Source: Flavobacteriales bacterium (GTDB lineage Bacteria; Bacteroidota; Bacteroidia; NS11-12g; UBA9320). From it: DNA of 64,000 bases. The notes beneath the pieces are model-generated. The model had not been told where the DNA came from and did not search any database. It saw only the letters and a list, made by a program, of their open reading frames with translations. The stretch spans positions 1-64,000 of the forward strand of contig JACJZW010000013.1 of assembly GCA_020635355.1 (NCBI GenBank), given 5' to 3'. Position 1 is the stretch's first letter; each line of letters begins with the position of its first letter. Made by a program: the position numbers and the translations under genes. Below, piece by piece: positions 28,921-38,063 of this stretch.

Positions 28921-29813
28921 TTCAGCAAATCCGAAATAACGTGGATTACACCATCCGTACACTGCCCGTTGGATGCTTCCATACTGGCTTTACCGTTGAT
29001 GGTCAAACTCCCTCCTGACGAGGTGATGGTCATTTCGGCTCCTAGGGTGGTCAGCGTTCCAGTGAGTTGAGACTCGGACATATTACTACCCTCAATAATG
29101 GAGTTGTTGAGAATGGCTCGACGAGTGGCAGGAACCATCGCTGTTACCGTGGTATTGTTATCGTTCAGGAATTGAATAAACTTAGTTTCGCTGGTGGCAA
29201 ATACCGTAGTTGTTCCGCTGGTTACCTTAGACTTAATGGTCGATTCCAGATTCAGCGCCACTTTGTATTTATCAATATTGGGATTGATGGCCAAAGCTTG
29301 CAAAACTGTCTTTGGTTTAAGAGTTCCTTCCATTTTGTAGATCATGCCGTTGGTAGCTTCAACCTTTTCAACATAGTTGACACCATCAAACCGGACGTTT
29401 TCACCTACCACCTGAATAAAGACACCCAATTTTTCATTGTTGGGTCCGGCAGCAGCGTTACAAGTCAGGTACTTATTGTTGGGAAAATCAGCAGGTTTCA
29501 AGGCGCCTTCAAATACGTGCATATTCACAATGTCCTCGGCATCTGCTCCGGAGAGGTCAACACCATCGGCCTGAAGCTGAAGATCGCTCACCGCCAAAAT
29601 GGTAAAATTACCTCCTCCATTGAGTTTGGCTGTCCAGCCATACTTGTCAAGTGCCGCTAACATGATACTGAATCCACCGCTTGACGAGAGATATTCATGG
29701 ATGTTTTGAGTGGGTCCTGCAGGACCATCATCCCCTTTATCTCCGCACGATTGAGACGTAAAAACAAAGGCCAAAGTGGCCAGCACTACAAGTAGGTTTC
29801 GAATTGATTTCAT
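28917..29813 (-). CDS. Fasciclin (FAS1) domain lipoprotein
   Basis: 298 residues. The signal peptide ends at the lipobox FTSQSC, followed by a short collagen-like linker (GDDGPAGP). Two FAS1 domains follow, roughly residues 40-165 and 170-298. The first has GNFTILAVSD and the NGMIYKMEGTL end. The second has TTVFATSETKF and the closing DGVIHVISDLL strand. FAS1 domains mediate adhesion and matrix contacts. This one is probably at the outer membrane or surface. The gene appears monocistronic. Confidence 0.88.
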   Translation of the reverse strand: MKSIRNLLVVLATLAFVFTSQSCGDKGDDGPAGPTQNIHEYLSSSGGFSIMLAALDKYGWTAKLNGGGNFTILAVSDLQLQADGVDLSGADAEDIVNMHVFEGALKPADFPNNKYLTCNAAAGPNNEKLGVFIQVVGENVRFDGVNYVEKVEATNGMIYKMEGTLKPKTVLQALAINPNIDKYKVALNLESTIKSKVTSGTTTVFATSETKFIQFLNDNNTTVTAMVPATRRAILNNSIIEGSNMSESQLTGTLTTLGAEMTITSSGGSLTINGKASMEASNGQCTDGVIHVISDLLN

Positions 29814-29892
29814 TGGTTTTGAGCGTTTTTAGCTCCGTAAAAATATGTCAAATGTCTGAAGCCGTTTCACGACTGCCAGAAAAAATGCAGAT

Positions 29893-29912
29893 AAACCGAC
29901 ATATTACGGTTT
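29893..29912 (-). terminator. Weak hairpin overlapping the stop of the RsmB-type gene
   Basis: A 6-bp stem (AAACCG with CGGTTT, 8-nt loop) spans the stop codon of the methyltransferase gene. A T-run follows ~10 nt later on the minus strand. It is near-symmetric, so it could act on either strand. The U-tract placement is poor. Confidence 0.3.
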
Positions 29913-31088
29913 TTTGAAAATAGCGTAATACATGGAATCCGACTGGTGCTGGTATCCCTTATGATATCCGGATTCAATCACGTCCAACTGATGCTTGTCT
30001 GCCATGCGATCACACTGTGCTTCATTTTCAGCCGAGAAAACTGAGCAGGTCATATATAACAACAGTCCTCCTGGTTTTAAAAATGGAAGCGAATGATCAA
30101 TAATGGCCTCCTGAAGTGCTATGAGATGGGGTGGAATTCCATCAAAAGAATGAACAAATTCAGGATTCCGATTCCAGGTACCCGATCCGGTGCAGGGAAC
30201 GTCTAACACCAGGACATCAAACAAATTTTGCTTGATGGTTCGGTATCCATCCGATGATTCAAACCTTAACTCATTCGCGGCTTTCGTGAGATCAATCTGG
30301 GCGGTTGCCACATTCCTGCTCATTCCTTTGGCCCGGTGGTGCAAGCTTTTCAGGATTTCAGGTCGAACGTCTGAAGCCATGATATCCAAACCCGAATGAA
30401 GGTTAAGTAACTTCAACGTTTTCCCGCCTGAACCGGCACACGCATCCCAGATCAACTCATCACCCGAAAGCTTTTCGCTAAATGCTTCCAGCACTTTCTG
30501 AGAACTGAGATCCTGCACCTGAAACTGAAATCCTTGAAGAACATCCCCAAGTGGAACGGTTTGATCAACCCCCACAGCCGAACCATTTTCCTCATACCGA
30601 ATTTGCTTTTGAGCTAATCGTTCCGCAATGGAAGCCGGTTTGGGGCCTGTTAACCACACCAGTGGTTGTGTAAATTGATGCAGGCAGATCGCCTCCTTAT
30701 CCAACTTTTCACTCAACAATTCAACCGGAAACACCCGATCCAATTGCCAGTTGGTGGTTGATTGAAGATGCTCACTTCGCTCTTTTAGCGACCAGGCATG
30801 CCAGGATGATGGTAAGCCCAGATCAGTGGTCAACTCCTCGTGAAGGTCACAATCCAGCAAGGCGTTTGCCATCATGATTTGATGTTCTCGATCACCTTCA
30901 AAAGAAGAACCTGCACGAAACCAGTTGTACACCATCGAACGCAATGATTTACGATCCTTGCTTCCCATTTGTTTATGGGTTTTGAAGAAGGCTGATAACT
31001 GCAATTGTGCCGGTTTACCGGTCTTGTATTGACTTAGAAAGGACGCCGTTTGCGTAATACGCCGACGATAAATGGGATACGGGATCAT
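29904..31088 (-). CDS. RsmB/NOL1-type rRNA (cytosine-5) methyltransferase
   Basis: 394 residues. The SAM-binding motif is WDACAGSGGKTL (214-225). The two catalytic cysteines of RNA m5C methyltransferases are both present: C299 in LDVPCTGSG and C348 in MTCSVFSAENE. The N-terminal ~130 residues are helical and NusB-like, as in RsmB, with SLRSMVYNWFR. The likely product is m5C in rRNA, but the exact target base cannot be inferred. Its start overlaps the upstream lipoprotein gene by 4 nt. Confidence 0.88.
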   Translation of the reverse strand: MIPYPIYRRRITQTASFLSQYKTGKPAQLQLSAFFKTHKQMGSKDRKSLRSMVYNWFRAGSSFEGDREHQIMMANALLDCDLHEELTTDLGLPSSWHAWSLKERSEHLQSTTNWQLDRVFPVELLSEKLDKEAICLHQFTQPLVWLTGPKPASIAERLAQKQIRYEENGSAVGVDQTVPLGDVLQGFQFQVQDLSSQKVLEAFSEKLSGDELIWDACAGSGGKTLKLLNLHSGLDIMASDVRPEILKSLHHRAKGMSRNVATAQIDLTKAANELRFESSDGYRTIKQNLFDVLVLDVPCTGSGTWNRNPEFVHSFDGIPPHLIALQEAIIDHSLPFLKPGGLLLYMTCSVFSAENEAQCDRMADKHQLDVIESGYHKGYQHQSDSMYYAIFKKP

Positions 31089-32404
31089 TCTACCGGTATG
31101 AGTTTTTGATCTCGGAAGCGGAGAATAAATACGTGGGTATTTTGATTACATCCTGAGCGTTCCTCGAAATGATAATTAGCGCCTAAATACCGGAAATCAT
31201 GACCGTTGATGTAGGCTGGGAAATGTTCGCCAAAGGCCATCAGAAAATCTCCGATAAAACGCATTTGATCGTAACCGGTGTACGCATACGTACTGGGATC
31301 CATTACAAATGTGTCACGGAAAGTCCTGCGAAAAGTAGCAACGGCCGGATCGTCGTAATTAATAAAATCGGTTGCCACTAAGTGGACATTTAAGCTCAAC
31401 CAAAAATTATAATCATTGTCCTCAAAGTCGGCCCAAGCATCCTCGCCTAAAACCACAACACCTCGTTTGGTGCTAAATATCTTCCCCAGTGACGAATTCA
31501 CTACCACCGACTGATTGGTGGGGATATACACAATGGTGGTATCTGTTGAACTTAAGAGGTTGGCCCACAAAAGCTTTCGATCGTAGTTTTCTACTTTGTA
31601 TGAGATCGATCCATCGGCTTTTAACGCATTCAATAGCTCAGGTACGATTCGTTTTTCATAGGAACTTCCATCCCGAATGATGACCAATTTTTGTTTAGGG
31701 TAGTTTTTCTTCATGAAATCCACCACCCGATTAGCCCGAGCTTCCATATTTGGTGACGGACTGTAAAACCTGCTGTTGTTAGAAGGAAGGTCACCCATGG
31801 AGGTAAAAGGTGAGAAAACCGGAATCTTTTGATCACGTCCAAATTCAGACACAATGGCCATGTGCGCTGCCTGGATGGGTCCAATGATGATATCCATAGA
31901 TTGAAGTTCACGCTTTTTAAGGATTCGCTTCAATTCGTTGGTATCGTTCTTATTGTCGTATACCCAGAATTTAACCTTGAAACCAGACGCCTCTAATTCG
32001 GTAAGTGCCATTCGAACGCCCATGTAATAGTCCAACATCACCTCGGACGTGCGCTTTTCAATATCGCTTTGGGCATCATAGAAAAAGGGAAGAATGAGGG
32101 CAATCCTGAATTGATCCTTGTGAGGGGCAACCTGGTACTTCTCACCGAAAAATTCTATGGTTTTAAGTCGGTTGGATTCCTTTTCCGGTTTCTCGTTCAT
32201 TTCACCCGACTCCGAAGGAGCTTCTTTGGTAGTCTCGGTGGTTTCGGTTTGATCCGTAGGATTGTTTTTGACTGGCTCGGTGTTTCCACCTTTGGTTTCG
32301 GGTACTAACCGAAAGGCGTTGCAGGAAAGCAACACCAGGCACAAGCCAATGACTATGATCTTATTCCCACTCAATCGTCGCCGGAGGTTTTGAACTGACA
32401 TCAT
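31085..32404 (-). CDS. Periplasmic-binding-protein-like lipoprotein
   Basis: 439 residues from the ATG at 32404. A signal peptide ends at LVLLSC, then a T/E/P-rich linker (~35-80), then a type I periplasmic-binding fold (RIALILPFFYDAQ, a DYYMGVRMAL helix, IIGPIQAAHMAIV, IPVFSPFTS) like Leu/Ile/Val-binding proteins. No transporter permease or ATPase is nearby. The gene starts inside the end of guaA. A TTG at 32374 would give an ideal short signal peptide (MSGNKIIVIG) and only a 14-nt overlap, so the start is uncertain. It forms one transcript with guaA upstream and the methyltransferase downstream. Confidence 0.75.
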   Translation of the reverse strand: MMSVQNLRRRLSGNKIIVIGLCLVLLSCNAFRLVPETKGGNTEPVKNNPTDQTETTETTKEAPSESGEMNEKPEKESNRLKTIEFFGEKYQVAPHKDQFRIALILPFFYDAQSDIEKRTSEVMLDYYMGVRMALTELEASGFKVKFWVYDNKNDTNELKRILKKRELQSMDIIIGPIQAAHMAIVSEFGRDQKIPVFSPFTSMGDLPSNNSRFYSPSPNMEARANRVVDFMKKNYPKQKLVIIRDGSSYEKRIVPELLNALKADGSISYKVENYDRKLLWANLLSSTDTTIVYIPTNQSVVVNSSLGKIFSTKRGVVVLGEDAWADFEDNDYNFWLSLNVHLVATDFINYDDPAVATFRRTFRDTFVMDPSTYAYTGYDQMRFIGDFLMAFGEHFPAYINGHDFRYLGANYHFEERSGCNQNTHVFILRFRDQKLIPVE

Positions 32405-33887
32405 AGACAACTCGGTTAATCCCTTTGATATTATTGATGATCCTATTGCTTACATCCGCTAAAAAGCTGTGAGGTAAATCCACCCAATCGGCGGTCATAC
32501 CGTCAACAGACGTCACGGCACGCAAACAAATCACATGTTCGTACGTGCGCTCATCACCCATCACCCCTACGGATTGAATGGGTAAGAAGATGGCACCGGC
32601 TTGCCAAACGTCATCATACAATCCACTGGATTTCAGACCATGGATGAAAATGGCATCGGCTTCCTGTGTAATGCGCACTTTTTCCCGTGTGATGGATCCT
32701 AAAATTCGAATGGCCAATCCCGGTCCCGGGAAGGGATGCCGGCTTATGATTTCTTCCGGTACACCGGCTTCACGCCCAATTCGTCGGACCTCATCCTTGA
32801 ATAAGGTATTCAACGGCTCCAGTAATTTGAGCTTCATACGTTCCGGCAATCCACCCACATTATGATGACTCTTAATGGTGGCTGAAGGGCCTTTAACCGA
32901 TACCGATTCAATCACATCCGGATAAATCGTGCCCTGTGCCAACCATTTGGCGTTGCTAAATTTATGTGCTTCGCGATCGAAAACATCGATGAACTTGGCT
33001 CCAATAATTTTTCGTTTTCGTTCCGGATCCGTCACCCCTTCAAGGGCATCCAGAAATTCATCGGAGGCATCTACCCCCGTGACATTCAATCCAATGGAAC
33101 GATAGGTGTCCAGCACCTGATGGTACTCATCCTTTCGCAACAAGCCATTGTTAACAAAAATGGCTTTCAACTGATCGCCAATGGCTTTGTGAATTAAGGC
33201 AGCAGCAACGGATGAATCTACTCCACCGCTTAATCCCAGAATGACCTCATCGGTACCTACGCGTTCCCGTATTTCGGCTACGGTTGAATCGATGAAGTGT
33301 GCTGCGGTCCAGGATTGATCGCATCCACAGATATCCACCACAAAGTTTTGCAGAAGCTGTCGACCTTGAAGAGAATGGGTAACCTCTGGATGGAATTGGA
33401 TTCCGTACACATTTTTATCGTGCACCTTAAAGGCCGCGACCTCAACGGAATCGGTGCTTGCAATGATGTCAATGGAAGTTGGTTTTTGCGTAATGGTATC
33501 GCCGTGGGACATCCAGACCTGGGAATGGGCATCCATATTGTTTAACAATTCGGAGGATTGCTTGAGCTCCAGACCCGCCCGACCATATTCGCGATGTTTG
33601 GACGCTTCCACTTCTCCGCCCAATTGTTTTGCCATGAGTTGGGCGCCATAACAAATCCCCAACACAGGAACCTGCTGACCAAAAATGTCGAGGTCCGGTA
33701 TGGGCGCATCATCTTCCCGAACGGAACATGGACTACCTGAGAGGATTATGCCTTTGATCTCCGGTGTTAATTCCGGAACGGCATTGTAAGGATGAATTTC
33801 GCAGTAAACATTCAGTTCGCGAATACGACGAGCAATGAGCTGTGTATACTGTGAACCGAAATCAAGAATGAGGAGTTGTTGTTCCAT
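32361..33887 (-). CDS. guaA: GMP synthase (glutamine-hydrolysing)
   Basis: 508 residues, full length. It converts XMP to GMP using glutamine and ATP, the last step of guanylate synthesis. The N-terminal class I amidotransferase has the nucleophile C79 in LGICYGAQ and the His in FHPEVTHS. The ATP-pyrophosphatase P-loop is LGLSGGVDSSV (about 217-227). The C-terminal dimerisation domain ends with the usual KPPATIEWE. It is the first gene of the operon and has a good promoter directly upstream. Confidence 0.97.
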   Translation of the reverse strand: MEQQLLILDFGSQYTQLIARRIRELNVYCEIHPYNAVPELTPEIKGIILSGSPCSVREDDAPIPDLDIFGQQVPVLGICYGAQLMAKQLGGEVEASKHREYGRAGLELKQSSELLNNMDAHSQVWMSHGDTITQKPTSIDIIASTDSVEVAAFKVHDKNVYGIQFHPEVTHSLQGRQLLQNFVVDICGCDQSWTAAHFIDSTVAEIRERVGTDEVILGLSGGVDSSVAAALIHKAIGDQLKAIFVNNGLLRKDEYHQVLDTYRSIGLNVTGVDASDEFLDALEGVTDPERKRKIIGAKFIDVFDREAHKFSNAKWLAQGTIYPDVIESVSVKGPSATIKSHHNVGGLPERMKLKLLEPLNTLFKDEVRRIGREAGVPEEIISRHPFPGPGLAIRILGSITREKVRITQEADAIFIHGLKSSGLYDDVWQAGAIFLPIQSVGVMGDERTYEHVICLRAVTSVDGMTADWVDLPHSFLADVSNRIINNIKGINRVVYDVSSKPPATIEWE

Positions 33888-33904
33888 TTTTCCGCATCAA
33901 GGGG

Positions 33905-33940
33905 CAAAATTACACCTTGAATACCTGCGAAAACACCAAA
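33905..33940 (-). promoter_or_regulatory. guaA promoter, Bacteroidota type
   Basis: On the minus strand TAATTTTG (33912-33905) matches TAnnTTTG exactly, and a TTTG lies 24 nt further upstream (33940-33937). The -7 box ends 17 nt before the guaA ATG. The spacing is at the long end for this promoter class. Confidence 0.6.
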
Positions 33941-33958
33941 CTTATTCACGTTTTGCCG

Positions 33959-34651
33959 TCAGGCTTCAACGAACTTATACCCCACTCCCCGAAGAGATTT
34001 GAAATACATTGGGTTTTTAGGATCTGGTTCGAAGTACTTGCGAAAAGCCAGAATGAAGTTGTCAATGGTACGTGTGGATGGATACACGGAATACCCCCAT
34101 ACGGTTTGCAGAATTTTCTCACGACTCACTACTTCGTTCTTATTCTCGATCAACAGCTTCAACAGCAGAGCCTCTTTTTTAGTTAAGGAGAAGGTTCCCT
34201 GATTTCCACGAGCCTCATAGCTCACAAAATTCACGTAGTTGTCGCCAAAGGAATATTCTGTAGCCGATTGTTTTTTGGCCGCATCATCGTTTCGCTCGAT
34301 CAACTTGTGAACGCGCAACATGAGTTCTTCCAGGTTAAATGGCTTGGTGAGATAATCATCTCCCCCTTTCTTTAGCCCTAATACGCGATCCTCGGCAGAG
34401 CTTTTGGCAGACAGGAACAAGATGGGGACGTTTACGTCATGCAATCGGATGTTTTCACATACCGCAATCCCGTCAATATTGGGGATCATAATGTCCAGAA
34501 TCACCATGTCGAAGCGCTGCTCCTTAAACTTTGTGATGGCCGAAAGTCCGTCATGGACCACAATGGGGTGAAAATCGTCAATTTCAAGATTCAGTTTGAT
34601 GGTTTCGGCGAGGTGCTTTTCGTCTTCTACCAGGAGGATTCGTTTTTTCAT
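33959..34651 (-). CDS. OmpR-family response regulator
   Basis: 230 residues. The receiver domain (1-120) has the acidic pair VEDE (9-12), phosphoacceptor D53 in ILDIMIP, and K103 in LTKPF. The C-terminal winged-helix DNA-binding domain (about 130-230) carries SLTKKEALLLKLL and TIDNFILAFRKYF. The kinase gene lies upstream on the same strand with a 165-bp gap (34652-34816), in which I see no gene. The regulator could therefore have its own promoter. Targets are unknown. Confidence 0.93.
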   Translation of the reverse strand: MKKRILLVEDEKHLAETIKLNLEIDDFHPIVVHDGLSAITKFKEQRFDMVILDIMIPNIDGIAVCENIRLHDVNVPILFLSAKSSAEDRVLGLKKGGDDYLTKPFNLEELMLRVHKLIERNDDAAKKQSATEYSFGDNYVNFVSYEARGNQGTFSLTKKEALLLKLLIENKNEVVSREKILQTVWGYSVYPSTRTIDNFILAFRKYFEPDPKNPMYFKSLRGVGYKFVEA

Positions 34652-34816
34652 AATCGTACTAATTCATTAAGGCTCTGCGAATCGTGAACGATGGTCACTC
34701 AACGCATTGATGCTAAGATGTTAACTTCAGATTGAGGTCACATCGTATGACGATTATGACATTTCTCCAATAGTCATCTCAAATATGGATGACAATCTTG
34801 ATTCGAGTGTCACACC

Positions 34817-35959
34817 CTACTCATTTTTTGGTAGTGGTAATTCAATCCTGAAAATAGAACCCTGTGGATTATTGGGTTGCACATGAACGCTACCCTTGTG
34901 TTTTTCGATGCTTTGCTTCACAATGAACAAACCAAGGCCGGTACCTTTTGTATCCCTAATTTCCTCATCTTCTACCCGATAGAACCGTTTAAAAATCCGC
35001 TTGCGCTCACCTTCCGGCACACCCGGCCCTTGATCGTAGACCTCAATCACCGCTTTTCCTTTCCGGGTAAATAGCTTCAGGTGGATGGGTTTATTATCGC
35101 TGTACTTGATGGCGTTTTCCACCAAATTATTTACGGATATCCGAATGATGAAGAGATCACCAATGATGTCAACTTCCGGCTCAATCTCCGAGGTCATCTC
35201 ATTTTGCAGGCTGTAATGATCCAGCAATCGGTCCATCATATCGGAAAGTGAAAACTCCTCCCGCGCATAGGTGTACCGATCATTCTCGATCTGCATAGCC
35301 GTGAGCATATTCTCGGTTAGCTCATTTAACCGATCGGCATTCTGAATGGCCTTATCCATCAATTCCATGCGCTTTTCCTCCGGAAGCTTCCGGGTACGAA
35401 TGGTTTGCAGCATCAACTTCATGGCGGCAATGGGTGTTTTCAGTTCATGGGTAACTGAAAGCAGGAAGTTATTCTGTTGCTTGTTCAAATTGTAAATCAT
35501 CTTAACCGATGAATACACGCCATAAATTCCGGCACCCACAAGAATCGTGAGGAGGATGGCCTCGAACATGTACAATCGAATCTTGTTCTGGAGCTCCTCT
35601 TCCAGTTGCTGTGTCTTACCGGATGATACACCAATTTCAATCATCGGTTCCCGACCAATGCCCACATAACTGGCCTCATAACTGCCATAATTGTAGGATT
35701 TGAGGTAGCGGTTCAACAAGGTGGTATCCACCCGCATTTCAATTTGACGTAATCGATAGATTCGGGCATCCGCCGTAACAAACTCATCATTCTTGCCTTG
35801 TTCAATGATTCTCAGCACACAAGCCTGCATCCCGGCTTTTAGGATCTGATCCTTGAGCTTGTATTCGTTGTGACTGAAACGCACCAATGAATACGTGAGC
35901 CAACCAAAGGCGGCTATTACATAGATGATGATCAAAACGAAGAAAAGGCGTAAACGCAT
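34817..35959 (-). CDS. Membrane sensor histidine kinase
   Basis: 380 residues. TM1 is at about 5-27 and TM2 at about 131-150, enclosing a ~100-residue periplasmic sensor. The HisKA H-box is SVTHELKTPIAAMK with H171. The ATPase domain has N-box NLVENAIKYSDN, G1 DQGPGVPE and G2 GTGLGLFIVK. It is paired with the response regulator just downstream. The ligand is unknown. The start is divergent from the b5-like gene, 51 bp away. Confidence 0.92.
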   Translation of the reverse strand: MRLRLFFVLIIIYVIAAFGWLTYSLVRFSHNEYKLKDQILKAGMQACVLRIIEQGKNDEFVTADARIYRLRQIEMRVDTTLLNRYLKSYNYGSYEASYVGIGREPMIEIGVSSGKTQQLEEELQNKIRLYMFEAILLTILVGAGIYGVYSSVKMIYNLNKQQNNFLLSVTHELKTPIAAMKLMLQTIRTRKLPEEKRMELMDKAIQNADRLNELTENMLTAMQIENDRYTYAREEFSLSDMMDRLLDHYSLQNEMTSEIEPEVDIIGDLFIIRISVNNLVENAIKYSDNKPIHLKLFTRKGKAVIEVYDQGPGVPEGERKRIFKRFYRVEDEEIRDTKGTGLGLFIVKQSIEKHKGSVHVQPNNPQGSIFRIELPLPKNE

Positions 35960-35971
35960 CAGGATGAGTTA

Positions 35972-35979
35972 GCTTTGCG
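35972..35979 (+). promoter_or_regulatory. Bacteroidota -7 box TAGCTTTG
   Basis: An exact match to TAnnTTTG, 31 nt before the ATG of the b5-like gene. No convincing TTTG -33 element is seen at the normal distance. Confidence 0.5.
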
Positions 35980-36010
35980 AAAATAGCTGTTATTGAGTGG
36001 ATTGACGCCC

Positions 36011-36259
36011 ATGAACGACCTACCCCGCATCACACCCCGACAACTTTCGCTTCGCAACGGATCCGATAAACCTGAGGTCTGGATTTGTTATCAGGGCATT
36101 GTGTATGATGTCACCAACAGCCGACTCTGGCACACCGGAAAACACTACGAACATTGGGCAGGTCAGGACCTGACCGCGGAACTCAAGGATGCTCCCCATA
36201 CCACTTCTGTTTTTGAGCGGGTGCCAGTGGTGGGGCGGTTGGTGGAAGAAGGGTCTTGA
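36011..36259 (+). CDS. Cytochrome b5-like heme-binding domain protein
   Basis: 82 residues, start ATG at 36011. The sequence WICYQGIVYDVTNSRLWHTGKHYEHWAGQDLTAEL matches the small stand-alone b5-like proteins, which keep a YDV-strand, a WxxGxH loop and a DLTAEL helix. The candidate heme ligands are the His residues in WHTGKHYEHW and in DAPHTT. There is no membrane anchor. A partner reductase is not evident nearby. An electron-transfer or steroid-binding-like role is possible. Confidence 0.75.
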   Translation: MNDLPRITPRQLSLRNGSDKPEVWICYQGIVYDVTNSRLWHTGKHYEHWAGQDLTAELKDAPHTTSVFERVPVVGRLVEEGS

Positions 36260-36792
<533 letters not shown>

Positions 36793-37428
36793 ATGTTGCC
36801 TTCTCACTATCGGATTTTGGAAATCACCCTGGTACTGATTACCGCTATATGTAAGTTCATCTTCATGGAGTGGCTTGAATGGCGGCTGCAATATGTTGTA
36901 GTGGTGGTAGTCTTCTGGACATTATACGTTATACTCAGACGGTACACACAACCTGATGTGTTCAAAGAATGGGGGTTTAGAACGGACAACTTTCGTGATG
37001 CATTCAAGACCCTATTCCCCATTGGAGTCCTACTAGCTTTAACCTGTTTCGTCCTGGGTTGGTTCAATGACAGCATTATCATCACCTGGCACTTCATCCC
37101 CATTGTCATGATCTATCCATTGTGGGGAGTGATACAGCATTTTCTGCTCATTTCATTAACAACCGGCAACCTAAAACGATTACAGGGCAACTCGGCACGT
37201 CCACATCTGGCGGTATTTGTTTCCGCCTTATTATTTGCCGCCGTTCACTATCCCTGGTGGTGGCTGGTGCTGGCGACCTTCATATTAGCCATCATATATG
37301 GATACGTTTTTCTAAAAACACCCAACCTGTATGCTCTTGGACTCTTTCACGGGTGGTTAGGAGCCATTTGTTTTTTCACGTTGGTGGGACGGGATCCTTA
37401 TCTGGAGGCCTTGAATTCGATACTATAA
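36793..37428 (+). CDS. CPBP-like intramembrane protein with degenerate active site
   Basis: 211 residues, six or seven membrane helices. The C-terminal half has the layout of CPBP (Abi/Rce1-like) intramembrane proteases: motif 2 is FAAVHYPWW and motif 3 is LGLFHGWLGA, both with the metal-site His. Motif 1, normally EExxxR, reads WGVIQHFLLISL, so the paired glutamates and the arginine are missing. It may be inactive or a variant subclass. It lies alone between repeat-rich spacers. Confidence 0.65.
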   Translation: MLPSHYRILEITLVLITAICKFIFMEWLEWRLQYVVVVVVFWTLYVILRRYTQPDVFKEWGFRTDNFRDAFKTLFPIGVLLALTCFVLGWFNDSIIITWHFIPIVMIYPLWGVIQHFLLISLTTGNLKRLQGNSARPHLAVFVSALLFAAVHYPWWWLVLATFILAIIYGYVFLKTPNLYALGLFHGWLGAICFFTLVGRDPYLEALNSIL

Positions 37429-37479
37429 ACCTCACCAATAAGATATTTACTTCAAAACACCGTTTATCATAGGCTTGAA

Positions 37480-37612
37480 TGGGTAAGAAAAAGAGAAAGA
37501 GAAAGACCGCCTGCGCAAGGCTTCGGTGGTTGAAGAGAAAGGGAAAGAGAAAGTGAGAGACCCTATTTTTCTACTCATCTAGTCCTCTAGTCCACTAGTC
37601 CTCCAGTCCACT
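37480..37612. repeat. GAAAGA-rich tract and TAGTCC array
   Basis: The spacer between convergent genes contains purine-rich GAAAGA/AAAGAG tracts (about 37489-37557) interrupted by a GC-rich segment, then four tandem, imperfect (C)TAGTCC(A/T)C units at 37579-37612. No clear terminator hairpin is visible. Confidence 0.75.
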
Positions 37613-37637
37613 ATTACCTCTGGCAAACTCCCAAGAA

Positions 37638-38063
37638 TCAACACGGAATCTTATCGACACGTCGCTGATGACGCCCACCTTCAAACACCGTTGTGAGGAA
37701 GGTATTGACTATTTCGGTAGCTTCTTGTTGATCCAGGAAACGCGCGGGGATGCAACACACATTGGCATTGTTATGCTGACGAGCCAGGGCCGAGATTTCA
37801 TTGGTCCAACACAAGGCTGCTCGAACGCCTTGATATTTATTGGCGGTCATACATACACCATTACCACTGCCGCAGATCAATATGCCGAGCTCATTCTCAC
37901 CCGATTCAATAGATTTGGCTAACGGATGTACATAATCCGGGTAGTCCACCGAATCCTCTTCATTCGTGCCGTAATTGGTAAAGTCAACCTGATCTGAAAA
38001 ATGTTCCATCAAGGCGTGTTTTAACCAGGTACCGGCGTGATCATTTGCAATTGCTACCTTCAT
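37638..38063 (-). CDS. rpiB: Ribose-5-phosphate isomerase B
   Basis: 141 residues, normal length for RpiB/LacA. It interconverts ribose-5-phosphate and ribulose-5-phosphate in the pentose phosphate pathway. The N-terminal IANDHAG motif binds substrate. The catalytic Cys is C64 in ILICGSGNGV, followed by the conserved ANKYQGVRAAL segment. It is last in the fabG-tatC-rpiB cluster, with a 4-nt overlap with tatC. Confidence 0.93.
   Translation of the reverse strand: MKVAIANDHAGTWLKHALMEHFSDQVDFTNYGTNEEDSVDYPDYVHPLAKSIESGENELGILICGSGNGVCMTANKYQGVRAALCWTNEISALARQHNNANVCCIPARFLDQQEATEIVNTFLTTVFEGGRHQRRVDKIPC

Noticed and set aside
29067..29660. 197-codon open frame antisense to the fasciclin gene
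   Set aside because: The reverse strand carries a complete lipoprotein with two FAS1 domains. The antisense frame has no recognised motif and is a shadow.
37489..37557. GAAAGA tract considered as a coding, lysine/glutamate-rich frame
   Set aside because: No start, no continuation and interrupted by stops. It is a purine-rich repeat.
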